This document shows, in pieces, positions 17,188 through 26,263 of a stretch of DNA of 51,776 nucleotides (the first letter of the stretch is position 1; each line of letters starts with the position of its first letter). Both the position numbers and the translations under genes were made by a program. The notes beneath the pieces were generated by a model. It was not told the DNA's origin and searched no databases. It saw only the letters and a program-made list of their open reading frames with translations. This DNA is from Candidatus Kaelpia aquatica (lineage in GTDB: Bacteria; Omnitrophota; Gorgyraeia; Kaelpiales; Kaelpiaceae): contig JAVCCU010000032.1 of the NCBI GenBank assembly GCA_030765335.1, positions 1 through 51,776 on the forward strand, in the 5' to 3' direction.

Positions 17188-18533
17188 AGGTTTTTCTTGC
17201 CTCCAACAGGTTTACCCAATGCGGAACTGCCGAAAGGAAGATACAAGAAACCATAGCGATCAAGTTCTAAATGTTTATAGAGGTTTCTTCCATCAACGAT
17301 AAAAGCAAGATTCATAATCTCTTTTAATTTTTTGAAATCAACATCTTTAAAATCATCCCACTCTGTTGTAAGTAGAATGCAATCTGCACCTTTAGCCGCT
17401 TCATACTTATCAGCGACATAGCTTATTCTACCTTTAAATACTTCCCTTAGATTCTCCAGCGCTTGAGGGTCAACAACTGCAACTCTAGCACCTTCTTTAA
17501 GTAAAGCCTCTATAATGTCTATTGCCGGAGCACCTCTTACATCATCTGTCTGAGGCTTAAAAGATACCCCCCAGAGAACAATTTTCTTATCTTTTAGTAT
17601 CCAAAGTCCTTCCTTTATTTTTTTTAAGACAAGTTGACGTTGTTCTTCATTTATTTTTCTCACTTCTTTAAGTAGATTAAAATCATAGCCCAACACTTCA
17701 GAGATATGGATAAATGCATCGACATCTTTAGGAAAACAGCTGCCGCCATAGCCAATGCCGGCCTTTAAGAACCTATCTCCTATTCTCTTGTCCATACCCA
17801 TGCCTTCTGCAATTTTATCAATATCTGCTCCAACCATCTCAGATATCCTAGATACCGCATTTATAAAAGAGATCTTAAGAGCCAGGAATGAATTAGAGGC
17901 ATGCTTGATAAGCTCGGCGCTCTTAATGTCGGTAACAATAATAGGTGCTGCCAGCGAACTATAGAGACAGAACAGCAGGTCTCTGGCCTTTTGGCTATCT
18001 ACCCCGATAACTATTCTATCGGGATGCAGAAAATCAGCCACCGCTGAACCCTCTCTTAAAAATTCTGGGTTCGATGCAACATCAAAATCAACTTCACCTT
18101 TGATATAGAGCTGCATGGCCTGCCTTACCTTTTCACCTGTCTCAACTGGTACAGTCGATTTTTCAACTATCAAACGGTAAGAGTCCATATTAACTGCAAT
18201 CTCTCTGGCAACGTTTTCAACATAACTTAAATCAGCTTCACCATTAGATTTAGGTGGGGTGCCTACGGCTATAAATATTATCAGACCATGGTCAACCGCC
18301 TCTTTAAGTGAACTGCTGAATCTAAGACGGCCTTCCTCTTGATTTTTTAGAAGTAACTCTTCCAGTCCCGGCTCATATATCGGAATCTTACCTTTTTCAA
18401 TCTCTGCTATCTTGAGCCTATCTACATCCATACAGAGAACATTGTGACCCAGCTCAGCTAAAGCTACACCTGTAACCAGACCTACATAGCCAGAACCTAT
18501 AACTGATACATCAAGCTTATCTTTTAGTTTCAT
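17184..18533 (-). CDS. ugd: UDP-glucose 6-dehydrogenase
   Basis: 449 residues, matching TuaD/Ugd. GSGYVGLVTGVALAELGHNV is the NAD fold, the EKSTVPV and NPEFLREGSA segments are conserved, and GIGYGGSCFPKD (around 255-266) holds the catalytic cysteine. The C-terminal UDP-binding domain contains WGVSFKPQTDDVRGAPA. It makes UDP-glucuronate for acidic surface polysaccharides; UDP-N-acetylsugar dehydrogenation is a possible alternative. Confidence 0.95.
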   Translation of the reverse strand: MKLKDKLDVSVIGSGYVGLVTGVALAELGHNVLCMDVDRLKIAEIEKGKIPIYEPGLEELLLKNQEEGRLRFSSSLKEAVDHGLIIFIAVGTPPKSNGEADLSYVENVAREIAVNMDSYRLIVEKSTVPVETGEKVRQAMQLYIKGEVDFDVASNPEFLREGSAVADFLHPDRIVIGVDSQKARDLLFCLYSSLAAPIIVTDIKSAELIKHASNSFLALKISFINAVSRISEMVGADIDKIAEGMGMDKRIGDRFLKAGIGYGGSCFPKDVDAFIHISEVLGYDFNLLKEVRKINEEQRQLVLKKIKEGLWILKDKKIVLWGVSFKPQTDDVRGAPAIDIIEALLKEGARVAVVDPQALENLREVFKGRISYVADKYEAAKGADCILLTTEWDDFKDVDFKKLKEIMNLAFIVDGRNLYKHLELDRYGFLYLPFGSSALGKPVGGKKNL

Positions 18534-18578
18534 AGCTTAATCCTGTTTTTGAAATTAGACTAATATTATACCAAAAAA

Positions 18579-19451
18579 TCAAAGAATAACAACATCTTCA
18601 GGCTTCTCCCAGAATCTCTGAAAGAAAAACCACTGCTCAGGATAATCTCTAAGATACCCCTCTATAGCCCTGTTGATATCAGCTATAATTCTATGCATCT
18701 CATTAAGGGTAAAACTCTCATAGGTAAACGGTCCTTTGATTATGCTTTTATAACCCAAGCCGTCTCTAACTGTAACTATAATAAGAATAGGGACTTGAGC
18801 ACGTAAAGAGATTAAAAAGGGGGCTTTTGGAAAATAACAATCCCTACCAAAAAGCCTGCCTTTTATAGAGTTTCCAGTAAAATCACGGTCGCTTAGAAGA
18901 CCAACAATACTGCCCTCCTTGAGTCTCTTAAGACAGACATTAAAGGAGTTCTTAAAAGGAAGTTCTTCAATTCCAAGCCTCTTTCTCTGCCGCTTGAAGA
19001 ACCTATCTACATATTCTATAGAATGATCCAGCGCAACAGCCGCAACAGAATAATCAAGATAAGATAAATGTCCTCCGGAAAATTCCCAATTACCAAGGTG
19101 CATACCTAATCCTAAAACACCATTAGAGGAAGCTTTGAAAGATTCATCTACTACCTCTCTTCCCTCAATCTTTAAATAATTCTTAAAAAATTCTTTACCT
19201 CTAGATCTAACTCTCATAAAATCAACCAAATAGAATGAGAAATTCTTGAAAAGCCTTCTAGTGGAAGCTTCTTTAAAGCTAGGACCCATAACAACTTTGA
19301 GATTATCGCGTACTACAGCCACTTTTTTTCTGGCAAAAAGATAGTATAAGAGAGAGAGCATCTGAGCAAGCTCTATAGCAAATGAACGCGGCAAAAGTTT
19401 AAGTAGATTTATAAAAAAAAGATAGAAAATCTTTATAACGATCCTAGACAT
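18579..19451 (-). CDS. Lipid A biosynthesis acyltransferase family (LpxL/HtrB-like)
   Basis: 290 residues. One N-terminal membrane helix (FYLFFINLLKLLPRSFA), then the catalytic pattern LGMHLGNWE (H-x4-E) near residue 117 and GLLSDRDF near 178. The family transfers a second acyl chain to lipid A precursors on the inner face of the inner membrane; some relatives acylate other glycolipids. Supports an outer membrane. Overlaps the glycosyltransferase gene by eight bases, suggesting joint action on an envelope lipid. Confidence 0.88.
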   Translation of the reverse strand: MSRIVIKIFYLFFINLLKLLPRSFAIELAQMLSLLYYLFARKKVAVVRDNLKVVMGPSFKEASTRRLFKNFSFYLVDFMRVRSRGKEFFKNYLKIEGREVVDESFKASSNGVLGLGMHLGNWEFSGGHLSYLDYSVAAVALDHSIEYVDRFFKRQRKRLGIEELPFKNSFNVCLKRLKEGSIVGLLSDRDFTGNSIKGRLFGRDCYFPKAPFLISLRAQVPILIIVTVRDGLGYKSIIKGPFTYESFTLNEMHRIIADINRAIEGYLRDYPEQWFFFQRFWEKPEDVVIL

Positions 19452-20577
19452 ATCCTATCAGATTGAGTATCTCCCTTGAGATCTTTAAAGAAGAGTCCGG
19501 AAATCCCGACCCCCGAGCTGAATCCGACATAATAGAGAGCTTATTGCTCACCTGAAGCAGTTCTTCAACAAGAATACCTATATCTGCTATCCGATCACAT
19601 CTTATTGCCGCACCGCTCTTGAGCAAAAACTCTGTATTGCTTATCTCCTGGCCAGGTATCGGATTAAATATTATCATCGGCAGCCCTTTAGCTAAAGCTT
19701 CGGCAGTGGTTATTCCTCCGGGCTTTGATATTAATATATCAGCAACAGACATAATCCAATCCATATGCTCAACGTAATCAAAGACCTTAAATGGTTTAAA
19801 CCTATTTAACCGTCTTGATTTTATCTTAAGATAGCGATGCAGCTTCTTATTCACGCCGCAGATAGCAACTATCTGAAATCTCTTTTGCGTTTTAGCGAGA
19901 GAGTAAACAACCTGTTTTATTCTCCCTAAACCTCTACCTCCACCCATAACAACTACAACCGGTAAATCTGGCTCTAAACCCAGCTCTTTGAAAACTTTAT
20001 CTCTATCCACTGACCTCATAAATCGAGGCGAAATCGGTATTCCATAGACCTTAACACGCTCTTCTTTTATGCCATTTTTGACCATCTGATCTTTTGTAGA
20101 TTCATCAGATACAATATAAGAGTCTACACTGTCATAATACCAGAAAGAATGGGTCACATAATCTGTGGTTACACCTACAATAGGTATATCTATCTTCTTA
20201 TATTTCTTTAAATCTGCAACCATGCCGCAAGGAAATGCCTGAGTACAGACAACAACATCCGGATTAAACTCCGAAAAAAGATTAATAAGCTTTCTAGAGC
20301 TATATTTGTGGATCATCTTTTTAAGGTTTCGAGAACGCCTAACTACATCAGGGTTATCATAAAGATATCCCCAGACCTCAGGGCTCCTTCTTATAATCTG
20401 CATATAGGTAGTGTGTGTAATTTTATTGAGCACGGGATTGGTATAACTAAAAGCATTGACGCAATTGACCTCTATGCTGCTATCTAATTCAATTATGGCT
20501 TCCTGCAATGCCAATGCAGCATGATGATGGCCTGACTTATTGGTCATATAGAGAATAAGAATACGACGAGGGCTCAA
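19444..20577 (-). CDS. MurG/MGDG-synthase-like glycosyltransferase (GT28)
   Basis: 377 residues. The N-terminal MGDG-synthase domain begins ILILYMTNKSGHHHAALAL, with the GHHHAA membrane/acceptor loop at about 16-21. The C-terminal donor domain has VVVMGGGRGLGRI and SKPGGITTAEALAKGLP (around 285-301), which binds UDP-sugar. Relatives make mono- or diglycosyl-diacylglycerol. Start is TTG, backed by AAGGAG nine bases upstream; there is no closer ATG. Paired with the acyltransferase downstream. Confidence 0.88.
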   Translation of the reverse strand: MSPRRILILYMTNKSGHHHAALALQEAIIELDSSIEVNCVNAFSYTNPVLNKITHTTYMQIIRRSPEVWGYLYDNPDVVRRSRNLKKMIHKYSSRKLINLFSEFNPDVVVCTQAFPCGMVADLKKYKKIDIPIVGVTTDYVTHSFWYYDSVDSYIVSDESTKDQMVKNGIKEERVKVYGIPISPRFMRSVDRDKVFKELGLEPDLPVVVVMGGGRGLGRIKQVVYSLAKTQKRFQIVAICGVNKKLHRYLKIKSRRLNRFKPFKVFDYVEHMDWIMSVADILISKPGGITTAEALAKGLPMIIFNPIPGQEISNTEFLLKSGAAIRCDRIADIGILVEELLQVSNKLSIMSDSARGSGFPDSSLKISREILNLIGYV

Positions 20578-20583
20578 CTCTCT

Positions 20584-21741
20584 CTACTCCTTAAGAAACT
20601 GTTCAATTCTATTTAAAGCCTCTTTAAGCTTATCGAATTCAGCGGTATAGCATATTCTTATATAACACTTATTATTCTCCGGCCTTCCAAAAGCAACTCC
20701 GGGAACAACAGCAACGCTCTTCTCTTTAATCAGCTCATAGGAAAATTTTTTACCATCAAAGTTCTTATCTAAAAGAGAAGCATATACATAGAAAGCTCCA
20801 TCTGGATAAGGAAAACTGAATCCAAGTTCAATTAACCTCTCCATAACATAATTTCTTCTTCTTAAATACTCTCTCTTCATCTCCCTTAAGGCATTATCCC
20901 CTTTTAAGAGAGCCTCAGAAGCTGCTATCTGAGACATTATAGGAGCACAGAGCATGGTATATTGATGAATCTTAGACATAGCCGCAATCACCTCAGGAGG
21001 ACCGCAGGCATAACCTATACGCCAACCTGTCATAGCATAGGCCTTAGAAAACCCGTTTATGTACACAGTTCTTTCTTTCATACCAGGAAGAGTCGAAAAA
21101 GGAATATGCTTAAAATCATATGTCAAATCTCCATAAATCTCATCGGATAAAACTACTAAGTTATACTTCTTAACAATCTGAGCAAGCTCTTTTAGTTCTG
21201 ACCCCCTGTAGCTCACCCCTGTAGGATTAGCAGGATAATTTAAGACCAACAATTTTGTTTTTTTAGTAATAGAATCCTTTAGCAGTTGAGGTGTTAACTT
21301 AAAACCATGCCCAGTTGTATCTATATATTTAGGTTTTGCTCCGACAAGCTTTGCAACCTGCAGATAAGAGACATAGCATGGTTCAGGAACAAGAACCTCA
21401 TCTCCCGGATTAATAAGAGCTCTTAAGGCCAGGTCATATCCTTCGGATGTCCCGACAGTAATTAAGATCTCGTCTTCATGGTCATAAGAGAGCTTATACT
21501 TCTTTTTAAGATGGTTTGAAATATCAAGCCTCAAAGATTCCATCCCTTGATTAGAGGTATAGGAGGTATATCCTTTCTCAAGAGCATAGATAGCTGCCTC
21601 TGATATATTCCAAGGCGTTACAAAATCAGGCTCGCCTACTCCTAAAGATATTATATCGTCCATTCCAAGAACAAGATCAAAAAACTCCCTTATCCCCGAA
21701 GGTGGAATAGATTTCAATTTTTTGGATATATCTATACTCAT
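20584..21741 (-). CDS. Class I/II PLP aminotransferase (PatA/AspC-like)
   Basis: 385 residues, fold-type I. Key sites: GVGEPDFVTPWNI near 36, NYPANPTGVSY (Asn of the PLP site), SDEIYGDLTYD, and the Schiff-base lysine in NGFSKAYAMTGWRIGY near 232. It resembles aromatic/aspartate aminotransferases such as PatA. The exact amino acid cannot be read from sequence. It is directly downstream of, and overlaps by four bases, an Lrp-type regulator, which often controls amino-acid genes of this kind. Confidence 0.92.
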   Translation of the reverse strand: MSIDISKKLKSIPPSGIREFFDLVLGMDDIISLGVGEPDFVTPWNISEAAIYALEKGYTSYTSNQGMESLRLDISNHLKKKYKLSYDHEDEILITVGTSEGYDLALRALINPGDEVLVPEPCYVSYLQVAKLVGAKPKYIDTTGHGFKLTPQLLKDSITKKTKLLVLNYPANPTGVSYRGSELKELAQIVKKYNLVVLSDEIYGDLTYDFKHIPFSTLPGMKERTVYINGFSKAYAMTGWRIGYACGPPEVIAAMSKIHQYTMLCAPIMSQIAASEALLKGDNALREMKREYLRRRNYVMERLIELGFSFPYPDGAFYVYASLLDKNFDGKKFSYELIKEKSVAVVPGVAFGRPENNKCYIRICYTAEFDKLKEALNRIEQFLKE

Positions 21742-22220
21742 AAAGTAATATTCTTTCTATGGTTACCGCCTTTAGACTCAAATATTACACCTTCCTCTTT
21801 ATACTTCTTGAGGAAGAAATGAGTAACAGTTCCTTTTACTCCTTCTAGCGGCGCAAGCTTCTCGGCAATAAACTGAGATACCTTTTGGATATCCTCACCC
21901 TCAAGCATCAAAAGAAGCTCATAAGTTCCAGAGACAAGATAGCAGGTCTTAACCTCGGGAAACCTGTATATTCTCTCTGCGATATAGTCAAAACCCAGAT
22001 TCCTCTTGGGGGCCACTTTAACTTCAACGATGGCCCTCACAGGCTTAAGGCCCTTTACTTTATCCTCATTTATTATAGCCTTATATCCAAGTATTACCTT
22101 GCCTCTCTCCAGTTTTTCAATATCACTCTTAACTGAAGAGGCTTTACGCTTGAGCACCTTTGCAATGTCTTCCGAAGACAACTTGGAATTCTTCTTAAGT
22201 AAATTTAAAATTTCATTCAT
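21738..22220 (-). CDS. Lrp/AsnC-family transcriptional regulator
   Basis: 160 residues. The N-terminal winged helix has NSKLSSEDIAKVLKRKASSVKSDI (residues about 10-33), followed by KGLKPVRAIVEVKV and the RAM ligand-binding domain with FPEVKTCYLVSGTYELLLMLEG. Such regulators respond to amino acids. The overlap with the aminotransferase gene strongly suggests co-regulation or autoregulation of that operon. It also overlaps the lipoyl-protein gene upstream by eight bases. Confidence 0.93.
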   Translation of the reverse strand: MNEILNLLKKNSKLSSEDIAKVLKRKASSVKSDIEKLERGKVILGYKAIINEDKVKGLKPVRAIVEVKVAPKRNLGFDYIAERIYRFPEVKTCYLVSGTYELLLMLEGEDIQKVSQFIAEKLAPLEGVKGTVTHFFLKKYKEEGVIFESKGGNHRKNITL

Positions 22221-22467
22221 CTTTCACCTCGCTTTTTTCTAAAACAGCTATCAAGTCACCCGGATTAACCACACTACCTTCAGGATATTTTAATGCAATA
22301 ATCTTACCTGAGCAAGGTGCTGTGATATTAAAAGTAGTCTTCTCTGTTGCAAGCTCAAGTAGATCTTCTCCTTCAACTACTCTGTCTCCTTCCTGGCGAT
22401 GCCAGAATATAACAGTAAAACTGTCTACACCTTCAGTATTAGGAACTTTAATCTCAATATTTTCCAT
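22213..22467 (-). CDS. Stand-alone lipoyl/biotinyl-carrier domain
   Basis: 84 residues, one complete lipoyl (E2-type) domain and nothing else. Lys43 in LELATEKTTF is the expected lipoylation site (TDKA-like rather than the biotin AMKM), and the second half GKIIALKYPEGSVVNPGDLI is the symmetric strand. No E2 catalytic domain, E1, E3 or lipoyl ligase is in the window. Good ribosome site (AAAGGAG) before the ATG. It overlaps the Lrp gene, so it may be a carrier for an unlinked complex or a regulator partner. Confidence 0.85.
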   Translation of the reverse strand: MENIEIKVPNTEGVDSFTVIFWHRQEGDRVVEGEDLLELATEKTTFNITAPCSGKIIALKYPEGSVVNPGDLIAVLEKSEVKDE

Positions 22468-22545
22468 CCAAAACTCCTTTGATTTTAAAATTCCTGATTA
22501 TTATATCAATAGAGCCGGGATTAATACAAGATAATTAGGACTTAG

Positions 22546-24951
22546 TTATTTTGATAAAATCTTCTTTGCAACTCTTACTGCTTCAATCGCATCTTTTGCA
22601 TAGGAAGCTTTAAGGCTTTTTGCATAACCATCTGTTACAACAGCGCCTCCAAGCATAAACTTAACTTTGAGTTTTTCCTTGCGAACCAACATCAGAACCT
22701 TCTCCATGTTAACCATAGTAGTAGTCATTAAAGCGGATAAACCTACAATATCGGGCTTATACCTCTTTATCTCTCTCACTATGATTTTAGCTGAAACATC
22801 CTTACCTAGATCAATTACGCTAAAACCATAATTACCCATTATAAGGGCTACTATGTTCTTACCGATATCATGAATATCCCCCTCAACGGTTGCAATCATA
22901 ACCAAAGCTCTTCTCTTACTATTGTCCTCCTTAAGGTAGGGCTCTAAGATGGAGAAAGCTTTTTTAACAACCTCAGCGCTGGATATCAGTTGAGGTAAGA
23001 AGCATTCTTTGTTATCAAATCTTTCACCTACAGTACTAATTGAAGGAATCATAATCTTATTCACAATATCTATAGCTGCTACACCTTTGGCTAAAGCAGA
23101 TTTTATCAATTCGAGAATTAAATCTCTATCCCCTTCAATAATAGACCTGGATATTTTATCTTTGATAAAGTCAACAGAATCTAGCTCAATATTTATTGGT
23201 CTAACAGGATGTTGGGCAGCAATAGAATTAGAGAAACGTTTTATAAAATCTCTGCCGCCTCTATCTTTAACCAAGAGAAGACTTTTAGCATATTTACTCT
23301 TACGGCTATTCTTGATCTTATAAGAATCTAGGATAGCAAGATTTAAACCTTTCTCTTCTGCTAAAGAGAGGAAAGTCTTATTTATAATATCTCGTCTAGG
23401 AAGCCCGAATGATATATTGGATAACCCTATAATCGTATTCATCTTTAACTCTTTACTTATATACTCAATGGTTTTAAGCAGCTCAACTCCTGCTTCAGGC
23501 TCTGCTGATACAGCTAAAGTAATGCCGTCAACCACAATGCTCTCTTTTTTAATTCCAAAATCTTTTACTTTTTTGATTAACCTATCTATCGTCTCTCTTC
23601 TTTTTCGAAAAGACCTAGGGATACCGACTGAAGTCAAGGGTAAGAGTATAAACATAGCTCCATACTTTTTAATAACAGGCAGGAGCTTTTTCAACTTTTC
23701 GCTCTCACCGGATATAGAATTAACCATAGCGCGTCCCGGATAGAACCGCAAAGCTGCCTCAATCACATCCGGATCCAAAGAGTCAATCAGAAGAGGAAGT
23801 TTTGAGCTAACTGCTAAAACCGATATTGCACTAAGCATAGTCTCTCCCTCATTAGCACCTAGAACAGATACATTTAAATCCAGCAGTTTTGCTCCGCTAA
23901 GCTCTTGTTCTCTGGCAAGATTTCTTATCAGAGAATAATTTTTATCTAAAATTGACTTCTGCAGCCTCTTCTTACCGCTAGGATTGATCTTCTCTCCAAC
24001 AGCTATCAGAGAGGAATTTTTATCGAAAACTAAGCTAGAGGCTGCAGAGCTTAAAGTACTATATCGCAGCAACTTCTTAGAGGCTGGCTTTAGGCCTTTT
24101 AGCTCTCTCTTTAAAGCTGCTATATGTCGAGATGTTGTTCCGCAGCACCCCCCTATAATACTGACCCCGGATAAGATCAAATCCTTTCCGGCTTTAGCAA
24201 ACCTGTCTTCTGACATATCGAAGACAGTCTCACCGGCTATGACTTTAGGCATCCCGGCATTGGGCTTTGCAACAAGAGGGAGATTAGTATAATCCTTCAT
24301 CTTCAAAATAACACTTTTCATATCTAAAGGACCGCTGGAACAATTAGCACCTACAGCAGAAGCTCCTAAGCTCTCTAAAGTAATAAGAGCGCTTAGAGGA
24401 TCAGTTCCGTTCAATGTCCGGCCAGACTTTTCATAGCTCATCGTAACGATAGTAAACTTATCGCTCATTTCACGCACAGCTATTAACGCCGCCCGTGCTT
24501 CCTGAATATCCATCATCGTCTCTATTACAAATAGGTCAACATCTGCTTCAAGTAACCCTTTGACCTGTTCTTTGAATATATCAACAGCTTGGTTAAAATC
24601 AAGCTCTCCAAACGGTTTAACAAATTTACCTGTAGAGCTAATATCACCTGCAACAAGAACCCTACCAGAGCCGGCAACATCTTTTGCAATAAGAGCGAGT
24701 TTCTTATTCAACCCTACGATATCAATCTTTTTGTCTCCAAGCTTTATTCGATTGGCTCCGAAAGTAGCACTATATATGACATCAGACCCTGCCTCTATAT
24801 AGCTCTTATGCAGTTTACGTAGAGCATCTCTATTCTCCAAACACCAGATCTCAGGCAAGACCCCCGAAGGCATACCCATATCATATAAAGATGTGCCGCA
24901 GGCACCATCAAGGATAAGCGCTCTTCTTTTTAAGATGCTCTCTATCTTCAT
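22546..24951 (-). CDS. metH: Cobalamin-dependent methionine synthase, lacks activation domain
   Basis: 801 residues versus about 1,220 in E. coli MetH. Domains in order: homocysteine/zinc barrel (zinc ligands Cys204, Cys269, Cys270 in IGGCCGTTSRH), pterin-binding barrel (about 310-570 with GEKINPSGKKRLQ and DLNVSV), and B12 cap/Rossmann domain with EGDIHDIGKNIVALI (cobalt-ligand His near 694) and GGAVVTDGYA. The AdoMet-binding reactivation domain is absent here but encoded by the gene immediately upstream (24958-25578). Makes methionine from homocysteine and methyl-THF. Confidence 0.95.
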   Translation of the reverse strand: MKIESILKRRALILDGACGTSLYDMGMPSGVLPEIWCLENRDALRKLHKSYIEAGSDVIYSATFGANRIKLGDKKIDIVGLNKKLALIAKDVAGSGRVLVAGDISSTGKFVKPFGELDFNQAVDIFKEQVKGLLEADVDLFVIETMMDIQEARAALIAVREMSDKFTIVTMSYEKSGRTLNGTDPLSALITLESLGASAVGANCSSGPLDMKSVILKMKDYTNLPLVAKPNAGMPKVIAGETVFDMSEDRFAKAGKDLILSGVSIIGGCCGTTSRHIAALKRELKGLKPASKKLLRYSTLSSAASSLVFDKNSSLIAVGEKINPSGKKRLQKSILDKNYSLIRNLAREQELSGAKLLDLNVSVLGANEGETMLSAISVLAVSSKLPLLIDSLDPDVIEAALRFYPGRAMVNSISGESEKLKKLLPVIKKYGAMFILLPLTSVGIPRSFRKRRETIDRLIKKVKDFGIKKESIVVDGITLAVSAEPEAGVELLKTIEYISKELKMNTIIGLSNISFGLPRRDIINKTFLSLAEEKGLNLAILDSYKIKNSRKSKYAKSLLLVKDRGGRDFIKRFSNSIAAQHPVRPINIELDSVDFIKDKISRSIIEGDRDLILELIKSALAKGVAAIDIVNKIMIPSISTVGERFDNKECFLPQLISSAEVVKKAFSILEPYLKEDNSKRRALVMIATVEGDIHDIGKNIVALIMGNYGFSVIDLGKDVSAKIIVREIKRYKPDIVGLSALMTTTMVNMEKVLMLVRKEKLKVKFMLGGAVVTDGYAKSLKASYAKDAIEAVRVAKKILSK

Positions 24952-24957
24952 ATCAAT

Positions 24958-25578
24958 CTAACCAATATCCTCTATAGCGGTAACTGCAGTTACCGATTTC
25001 TCCGGTATCAACTGAAAATAATCATTGATCTTTATTTTAAGCCTCTTGAGCTTCATCAAGCGATAGATCTCGTTCTGATGTTCTATTTTAAAATCACTGT
25101 AGCCGCAAGAGATACGCCTCATAATAAGACGTTTCTTCTCTCTTAGGAGTTCTCTATTTAAAAATCTCTGTATCCATTCTAAGGATAGCTCTACTGATTC
25201 CGATGCCAGAGCATCTAAGACAACCGCTTTAGTCATATTATCATCTTGAGCAATTTTAATTTCATCCATTATGCTCTCTCCGGCAGTTGCAGCCATAAAT
25301 AGAGCCTCTCTATAATTACCTATAAGAGAAGAGAGAAGCTTACTCTTTACACTAAGGCCGTTTTCAAATTCAACTACCGAGCTGCTGTTTCTCTTAACCG
25401 GGAGCCTCAAGTAGGCCCCTTTAAGTTCCATCTTAGAACGTCCCTCTTGAATATAACCATCAAACTCTTCAATCTGATGAGAGGCTATATTCATCTCAGG
25501 CTTAGAGCCCAACCTTCTATAGACAATCTCCCGTGGAGTATCTATGCTTATAGGATCAAAATATTGTAATTTCTGCAT
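24958..25578 (-). CDS. Separate methionine synthase AdoMet-activation domain
   Basis: 206 residues. The family signatures are DEIKIAQDD... in the helical part, the RRISCGYSDFKIEHQNEI segment (about 153-170), which corresponds to RxSPGYGD of the MetH C-terminal domain, and PEKSVTAVTAIE at the end. This domain binds AdoMet and remethylates the oxidised cobalamin. Note Cys for Pro in the SPGYGD-type motif (SCGYSD). Six bases separate it from metH, so the two proteins are made together and presumably assemble. Confidence 0.88.
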   Translation of the reverse strand: MQKLQYFDPISIDTPREIVYRRLGSKPEMNIASHQIEEFDGYIQEGRSKMELKGAYLRLPVKRNSSSVVEFENGLSVKSKLLSSLIGNYREALFMAATAGESIMDEIKIAQDDNMTKAVVLDALASESVELSLEWIQRFLNRELLREKKRLIMRRISCGYSDFKIEHQNEIYRLMKLKRLKIKINDYFQLIPEKSVTAVTAIEDIG

Positions 25579-25621
25579 AGTATCTATTATAAACAGTTTA
25601 GGCTAAAAATAATAGCCTCTC

Positions 25622-26263
25622 TTAAATACCGATACCTCTAACGTAGACTTTTCCGCAATGGCGCCTCCCCTCTCCAGATACCATACCTCTCTTGATATCT
25701 TTAAAAGTAACTGTCCAGTCTGCTTTAATTGCCGCAGTCCCTACAATTCCAGAGTCGGAATCCAGCCCTGAAGGAATATCTACAGAGAGAACTTTTATCT
25801 TAGATTTATTTATTAATTCAATAACGCTCTTCTGCGGTTCTCTGATCTCTCCCTTAATACCTATCCCCATCAATGCATCTATTAAAATATCAGCTCTTGC
25901 AATCTCAAGACTTAAGGGCTTAATATCAGATACGTTCTCTATATTGCTCGCTCTTAGCCCTAAACCCTCAAGAACTCTTAGCTGCACCAATGTTTCATTT
26001 TTGACTTTATTCGTGTTGGCTACCAAAAACAGTTTCACTCTTAGGCCATTAATATGCAGATGCCTAGCTGCAACTAGACCATCTCCACCGTTATAGCCTG
26101 CCCCAGAGACTACGACAACAGAACCTAATCCCTTTATTTTTTTTAACAGAATCTCTGCAGCACCCCTCCCGGCATTCTCCATAAGAGCAGCTCTAGGTAC
26201 TCCAAGCTCATATATTGCGCGATTATCAATCCGCTGCGCCTCTTTAAGCGATATTACCTTCAT
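25622..26263 (-). CDS. nnrE: NAD(P)H-hydrate epimerase (NnrE, YjeF_N domain only)
   Basis: 213 residues with only the N-terminal YjeF domain: AALMENAGRGAAE near 26, SGAGYNGGDGLVAARHL (about 53-69) and DIPSGLDSDSG near 165. It interconverts R and S forms of hydrated NAD(P)H. The ADP-dependent dehydratase half (NnrD), fused in E. coli, is missing from this window. Four-base overlap with apbE upstream links two flavin/nicotinamide housekeeping genes. Confidence 0.93.
   Translation of the reverse strand: MKVISLKEAQRIDNRAIYELGVPRAALMENAGRGAAEILLKKIKGLGSVVVVSGAGYNGGDGLVAARHLHINGLRVKLFLVANTNKVKNETLVQLRVLEGLGLRASNIENVSDIKPLSLEIARADILIDALMGIGIKGEIREPQKSVIELINKSKIKVLSVDIPSGLDSDSGIVGTAAIKADWTVTFKDIKRGMVSGEGRRHCGKVYVRGIGI

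Noticed and set aside
24952-25621. Possible cobalamin or SAM riboswitch ahead of the metH genes
   Set aside because: Only six bases lie before metH and 43 before the activation-domain gene, too little for either riboswitch.
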